Shown piece by piece: positions 57,471-64,000 of a DNA stretch of 64,000 nt (within the stretch, counting starts at the first letter, position 1; each line of letters opens with the position of its first letter). The notes under the pieces were generated by a model. The model was given only the letters and a program-made list of their open reading frames with translations, was not told the DNA's origin and made no database searches. This stretch comes from Morinoia aosen. Its lineage: Eukaryota; Arthropoda; Malacostraca; Amphipoda; Talitridae. The stretch lies in NCBI GenBank assembly GCA_030386875.1, contig CM059576.1, positions 13,706,058 through 13,770,057 of the forward strand. Reading direction: 5' to 3'. Position numbers and translations under genes: made by a program.

Positions 57471-58300
57471 AATAGTAATAATAATCTCCATTTCATTGGA
57501 GATCTCGCAACTATTTAACCAGTATTCTATGTGCAACTTTGACATGGAGTCTTCTATAACAATGTACCTCTAACTGAATCTATTCAAGTTGTGTTTGACA
57601 CCATTTTCTCTGACGATAATTAAATTTTCAATTACAACAAGAAGCAGTTTAAACGCTCACTATAAACTGCCCTGACTAATTTATTTTTCGTGTTCAATAG
57701 TAAAATTTATAAACAAATTGACAGACTCGCGATGGCTCCAGCCTCTCGCTTCTGATTGCTAATTGTTTTTACCTGAGAAAATACCTATTTAGAAAACAGT
57801 CCTGTGAATTTAAACCTGTTTTATCGTAGGTACTTGGATGACACTTCTGTTTTACTTCACTCAAAAGACTAAGCTACTCAATTCTTTCAATCTACTACTA
57901 AAAATGACCGTTGTGTGTTTATATGTTTACTAACATCCACGACCCGTCAAAAATGACGGGATTCAATACCTTTCTTGAAAAAAATTTCCAGATGAGGATG
58001 ACAAACAAATATATCCATCCTAACAGTACCCGTAATAAAAATATTCTTGTCCTTGTGTACTGGTGAAACTCGTATCACATAGACGGTCATCATAACTATC
58101 CATATGAGCGCGATAGAGAGGAAGAAGAGGACTCCAAAAACCAAGGGTATAATTAGGTAGTAGCAGGACCCGTAAAATTTCTACGGACAATCTTATCGTT
58201 GAGCTAAGCAAACCCGTAATAAAATTCCGTCATCATTACTTAACCTACGCTGACCTATCATATCCTAACCTCTCCTATCCTAACCGAACGTATCCTGATA

Positions 58301-59520
58301 AAATATCAAACATATCAATGCATGTAAGGGACATCTTTCAATGTTACACTGAGATTTTCGGTATTCATAATACCGCACACTCAGATATCCTATGTTTCTT
58401 AAGAAGCGGACACCAAATAAATTTATAGATAAGTATATAAATTAACACACAACACGTATTATTAGGTTAGATTTACATGTTTTGTGCCATGCTCTTAATA
58501 AGAGATAGGAAGAAATTAGCACTTGCGGTCTTGGTTTCAGTTCACTGATAAATTAATACTTTCATTTTTGTTGTACGAGTGCGGTATAAAAAGTAACTAT
58601 AAATGAGTCATTTTCAATAAAATCAGAGAGATACAGAGCCTTATATATAGTCTCAAATCCGTATGGTGGATACCTAGTTCTGCAGAGCATTGCACATTAC
58701 AATATACATACACAAGCTCGCAGTTGCTGTCAGTAATGCTGAATTTCGGTATCCAGGGTATGACACGAATAGCTAAAAGTACTTCTAATTACGGCTCAAA
58801 AATACTGTATTCTTGGTGTGTATTACGTACACAAGAAAAAATAAGTTACATTTGGGGTAAGGTCATGTTCAAAGATCATGTTCATATCATTGTTCATATG
58901 AACAATGATTTCATAATATTGAGATCGTACTCATTTTGAGCTTGGCAAATTGTATTGAAATTTGGAAATTTGAATATGTCTTTAAACCTATTACAATGAT
59001 TTCTAATTGTAGACTGAGAAGGGGAAGTGTAGGGACGAGCAGTTTTAAGACACCCGAATGCTGGCTGCGACGAATAAGTTGCTGGAGAACAGTAATGTTC
59101 TTTCAAGACTGCTAGCAGCAACTATACACATACAAATTACGCAGCAAATATCGAGGTCCTCTTGTTCATATTCCATTGTTCGTACACACCGCGTTTGAGC
59201 AGCGGTCAAACTTAATCAAAATTATTTATTGCTCCAACTTGAATCTATTAGTTAAATTAAGGTTACCGAATTGTAGTCTTTTTTTTTCAATTTCAGAAGA
59301 CATATAAATTTGTCTCATTTAATGTTAATTGTTTCAACCGTTTCAGCTCTCGAGATGAAACTTTACCGTATCGAAGTGTTGCCTATTAAATACGTTCATC
59401 ATTGGCGCTCATTTTAATTTAAAAAGTAAGATTTCCTTGAAATTGTCCATTGAGGAATTTTAATTAAAAAAACATATCCAATTACAAGCTTACATCAAGT
59501 AAAAAACCAACCCGTATATG
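58301..59520. other. unannotated DNA containing a perfect 24-bp palindrome
   Basis: The only clear structure is the palindrome at 58886-58909, centred on CATATG. No coding region was recognised. Confidence 0.5.
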
Positions 59521-59749
59521 AAGATCTGGCACAGCTGCACATGTGATAGATGAGACTTCTCACGAGAACATGGCTCATTACGTGGCATTCGACGCTTTGC
59601 ATCATTACCGCCAACTGAAGCAACTCTTATCGCACGAAAACCTAATAAACATCTTGCATCTGGCAACAACTCGAGACTTGCTTTGCAGCGCTCAACTGCT
59701 GATGCGCTGCACGGCCGGAAATTTCATGTTATCATGTATATAAATTCTA

Positions 59750-60028
59750 GTGACTTCTCAGTCATCTATGAACATGGATTCCCTGGTGATGTACTTGTGG
59801 TACAAACGACGACAACGTAAACAATCCAGGCAATGGGTTCAGCCCAATAATCGTTTACGTACAGGAAAAGGTGTAATGAAAACGTTATACCTGTATTTAC
59901 AGCTGCGTAATGACAAAGAAAATTTCGGAAACTACGCAGGAAGAGGACGGTTGCATTCGACGGAGTTGTTAGGAAAGGTGTACCTCAAATTGAAGGGTCT
60001 TGACACAAATTTTCAATTATCGCTTATA
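59750..60028 (+). CDS. possible PIF/Harbinger transposase N-terminal exon
   Basis: The frame opens at 59750; 59768 (MNMDSL) is a better start. WYKRRQRKQSRQWVQ, LQLRNDKENFGNYAGRG, LHSTELLGKVYLKLKGLDTNFQLSLI follows the order of the conserved N-terminal helix region before DDE_Tnp_4-type transposases (a W-V-x-P stretch, an F-x-x-Y block, then a dTxfR-like block). Similarity stops at 60028, where GTATGT gives a plausible splice donor; the 60029-60076 part looks intronic. A TATA-like GTATATAAAT lies at about 59737. No downstream DDE exon was found. It could be a decayed transposon or an exon of a domesticated gene. Identity judged by motif layout only. Confidence 0.5.
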
Positions 60029-60076
60029 GTATGTCTTATATGTTATAATGTTAGCTCATTTATCGCTAATAGATGA

Positions 60077-61984
60077 GAATAGCAACATAATACCATATTG
60101 TAAGCAAGATTGTCTACCTCACGCGGTCGCCCAAGCATGCATCACTTTTCGTAGAAAAATTTCTTAGTATTCTCATGAATAATTCCCTATTAATTATCGT
60201 AATATTCATCAATATGAAACCAAAATGGCATTATGGCAAACTGCACGGAAGCTGGTGACCATCACCTCGTTGCTCGAAAAAAAATGCAACACGCAGCATT
60301 TTGGTACAACAGACGAATGAGAACGATTGAAGGCAAGAGTCGGATCGGGCATCAATTTGATCGATCGGCTATTTTCGCTATTTTTCGCTTGGTTTTCAGA
60401 ATGATTCGGTTATAGACTAAAAACCCATATAGGAATAGAGAAGAAACAAGCGAATTGTTTGAGAAATGAACGAATGTTTTATAGACGCTTTAGCCAGACG
60501 CGCATCGGTGAGGTGCGCCGGCAGACACCTAACTTGGGCGTGCGGCTGCGTCGAAACTATTAGTCAGGACTTCACGTAGTTTTCAACGAACATAGAGCAA
60601 ACGTAGTTCTTTCGATTTGAGGTGAAGAGAACGAATTTTGCTCAATTTGCTGCGGAACGGTGTTCTTATCGAAGACATTAATACCGTCTATTTTAACCAA
60701 ATTAGGCAACCGCTGTGAAACCGTTGTCACGAACGACTGTTTATCAGATAGTTCATTTCATGTAGTTCGAACGTTCCCTTTAGTTAAAGACTGCATGAAA
60801 GTAATGTACACCACTGCACGTAACCCGTTCAGAATGAGGCCGTTAATTTGTGATGCAATTAGTGTAAATCGCTATAAGTGAACTGATTATATGCAACAGC
60901 TTGTATTTTTGTTCAATTCATCACTGATAGCGTGGGCTTGCCTACCAATGGTACAGTCACTGTCTGCGTTGCCTCCTAAATTTTTTCGATCTTAATCATT
61001 TGAACGTTTAATACGTAATGTGCAGAAAAATATTAGAAATTTTGGTTTGATTTCTTCATCTTAAAATTATTTGTTTTCATTATAAATGACCCTTAGTTTT
61101 TCAAAAGTTCAACTTTCAATAAAGAAATACGTTGGAAATCCTGGTAAACACATCACACATTCCTCGTGTTCATACTCACGAGGCTGTGGAGCACATATCG
61201 CAAATCAAAAAAGTCTGAAAAATAAGTAGAGCATATACTCTGGCTCTTACTATATAGGAGGTTGTGGTCGACACTGGAAGGAAAATTCAGAATTATAGCG
61301 TGGCAAAAATTGTGTCTAGTAAATGAAAGGGATAAATGGAAACATCCATGATGAAAGAAAGGACCAAAAAAAAGACAGAATGATTTGACTTTGGTTTTTG
61401 AGGAATTTCCCGTAGATGTTTATCTCTTAGGGATTATAACAAGATCTAATCTTGTTTAAGGCCCCTTCATCCAGTCAATCTCCCAGGGTCAGAAGAATGT
61501 AACCAATAACCAAATTTTTGCATACGAGGTTTATTAGAGGTTATGGGCGAGACAGTTTCCTTAAGTAGGACCTATAAAGTTCGTAACTGTAATAGAGAGA
61601 GGGAGAGAGAACCATGGCAACCGTCCCCTCACGTAACCTTCACCAAACAGAAAGAACAGAAGTAATACTAGGCTAATGCAAGATAAAATATATGAAGCGT
61701 AATGACATGATATTTTACATTTATATCACATACACGCCCTCAGGATTACAGCAGCATACACAGATCTGAAGGGCGTTCCGACGTAGTACGGGAGGATAAG
61801 ATGCCAGGATATGCTACTGTGGGATTGAACTTGGATTATCACGGCTCACTTAATCTACCTCCTCATGCTCAAGAATAATGCCCACTAAAGGGATAAAACT
61901 TATTATTTACAGGATGTAGCGATTCCAGTGAAAAAACGGGATGGCTCAAGTTATAGTTTGCAGGATTATTGTCTATGAAATGGA
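60077..61984. other. unannotated DNA
   Basis: A GC-richer patch at about 60480-60560 might be the far end of the Harbinger-like element or a promoter. Nothing else was recognised. Confidence 0.3.
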
Positions 61985-62170
61985 GAATTCTTTTGTTGAG
62001 TTAAGGATCATCTTTTACAGTTTACCTACTGTCCTTTTATCAGCGGCGATTACTTTCCTTTTCGACTATCACCTTGGTTCGCGAGATATTTTCTTGATTT
62101 GATATTTGTATGGGCAGGGTATATGGATTTCCTTGAGCATATTCGTCTTTTAGAAGTCGATACTTAATGT
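61985..62170. repeat. dispersed repeat R3, copy D (partial)
   Basis: Carries TTGTTGAGTTAAGGATCATC and TACTGTCCTTTTATCAGC blocks matching copy B (TTATGTTAAGGACCAAC, ACTGTCCTGTTTTTCAGC) and a later ATGGATTTCCT block. More diverged and shorter than the others. Confidence 0.42.
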
Positions 62171-64000
62171 TGAAAAAAAATTTTCAGGGAAATACTTTTT
62201 TTAGTTGAACGATGGTTCCATCTTTTATAAAAAATATTACATCTTGTTATTGGGTGTTGATTGTTGCTGGCATATTTATTAAAAACACGTTAATCGCATA
62301 TTTTACTTCGTTGACGCTCCAGCGGATTCAAAAATGATGTACAGATACGATTGAGTTAAGCTCATTTGTTAAGTTCAATTAATTTTGTATTGACGTCAAT
62401 GTCTGATACGATTATCACGATTTCGGTTTTGGAAAAAAGGGAGAAAAATACTCATATATTACCAACAAACACTCGAGTGGTTCACGGTCTTCATTGATCA
62501 AAATTGAATATTTTTTTGACGAGCCACTGCGCTCGGGTTAGATTAGGTTTGCGAAATTTGAAGATGATTACTCAAAATTATTAAACGACTCTCAGTACAG
62601 GTGAACTAGTATTTATTTCCGTTGTCATGACCAAGCTGTCATTTCGCACAGTGCAATTCAGTTCTACAGACGAAACTTTACTTTTTGAAATTAATTTGAC
62701 AAGATTTGCTTCGAACCTAATTTTCCTGGCCAGAGGAGCAAAAAGGAATATAATGAATTAACAATATTACAAACTATTCGTGAAGCAAGTAATCAGGGAT
62801 ATAATCATAATTTGAACATCAGGAATTTGATATAAGCGAGTTTTTATTTGTTGGATAAAAAGTTCATCTATGTTATTTCTGTCTTATGATACTATTTTGC
62901 AGAGTATATTTTGTCTTGAAATACGAGCTGGTTAGTAGATTCGTGAATTGCGTTACAATTCTCGTTCATATTAGCAGTGTTAAAGATTTCGTATAGTAAC
63001 TTTTCTCTCTTGTTCGATGTACATTTTGTGTCGTGGACTTTATTGCTGAATTATTGTTTAATGCTCACGATTTCTCTTTTGACACTCGTGAAACATAAAA
63101 TTTGCGTGTTTCCACCAGTGGCTGAATGACCAAACACAATACTTGCAGTTAACATGTGATAATAGAAACTTGATATTCGTTTCTTTGAAAATGAATGTGC
63201 AGCTGTCTTTTACATGTAAAAATGTCAAATCCTAGTGCAAATGTATTAAATCTCAGATGATAATTTGATAAAAAAATAGATTACATATCCATGCCTCAAT
63301 TTATTAGCCAGAAGTACTTCAAATGCTAGGTAGAACCCCTGATTCCGTAAAATTCGGACAAAAGTGATCTTCGTTTCTGTTGTTCGATAATGGTGCGATT
63401 TTTACTTTAAATTACTGTTAACATATTTTTATCTCAGCTTCCACAGCTGAGATTATTTTACACAGCGACAGCCAGCAAAGGGACGACCCGTAGTATGGAC
63501 GCGTGAATGAGTTTACCTACCATGTGTCAGGTGTATTTTAAATTTTTAATTTACCTACTCTTATTATTTTGCGCTAACATTTTTACGTCGAAATTGAAGA
63601 ACTGATATAACTGGAGACCATTGCATAGCTGTTTTATCAGTTGTCAGATAGTTTTTTCGTATGTTACGTATGAGATAAAAATCAATTCTGATTTTACCAA
63701 GTAAAACGTTAAAATAACCTGCCACTCAATGGAATGGATGCCTGTATTCTAGTATTCCTACTTTTTTTGAATGAGCATGTCTTCGACATTTTATTTCCCA
63801 CGTACGTAACCTTCAGACAAAAAACGTAAATGCTAATTCAAGTCATTAGATTATTTATTTAGGTATGACTTTTCATCAATAACATTTGTCAATTATGTGT
63901 TATTGAAATTTTTTCCGAAGTTATCGTTAATGTGCAATCTAGGGAATTCGAAGATAACATGACGAAAATACTTTTTGAGCAATTTCTATGAACTTCGAAT
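62171..64000. other. unannotated AT-rich DNA
   Basis: No coding frame, repeat or RNA gene recognised to the window end. Confidence 0.35.

Overview
This is an AT-rich eukaryotic window, most likely from an arthropod and probably an insect. The reasons are a degenerate CCTAA/TTAGG-type interstitial tract, a Pao/BEL element, a Ty3/gypsy element, a CR1/L2-group LINE, hAT-like and PIF/Harbinger-like remnants, and several copies of a tRNA-derived SINE. No complete host gene was recognised. The window reads as intergenic or intronic DNA built up by successive transposon insertions.

Layout. 1-4233: two SINE copies and two old dispersed repeats in otherwise unrecognised DNA. 4234-14900: a complete but mutated Pao/BEL LTR retrotransposon with 1.76-kb LTRs, TG...CA ends and a 4-bp GATC target duplication. 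A SINE sits inside its 3' LTR only, and a fourth SINE lies just beyond it. 16930-17220: an 18-bp minisatellite. 17671-18771 (minus): a PHD-finger plus OTU-like pseudogene whose expected catalytic cysteine codon is TGA. 19213-24584 (plus, head to head with it): a LINE whose ORF1 ends in an OTU-like cysteine protease domain and whose ORF2 carries AP endonuclease and reverse transcriptase with one frameshift. 25.2-27.0 kb: degenerate repeat units. About 26995-30116 (minus): a broken hAT-like (KIAA1586/DUF4371-type) transposase. 32.2-39.2 kb: an LTR-element remnant, then a Ty3/gypsy element with damaged gag and protease regions but an uninterrupted 1118-codon RT-RNase H-integrase frame; no 3' LTR was found.

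39.2-64 kb is mostly unannotated. It holds an AC microsatellite, a four-copy dispersed repeat family, a possible host first exon with a consensus splice donor (ATG at 50099, donor at 50126), two 547-bp TIR elements inserted in opposite orientation 306 bp apart (forming a 1.4-kb inverted repeat), short perfect palindromes, a telomere-like tract and a possible PIF/Harbinger exon at 59.75-60.03 kb.

The most unusual points are the two OTU-like domains lying head to head (one in a LINE ORF1, one with TGA at the cysteine position) and the paired TIR elements, which could fold into a long double-stranded RNA if transcribed from the candidate upstream exon. Similarities were judged by eye; no database search was run.
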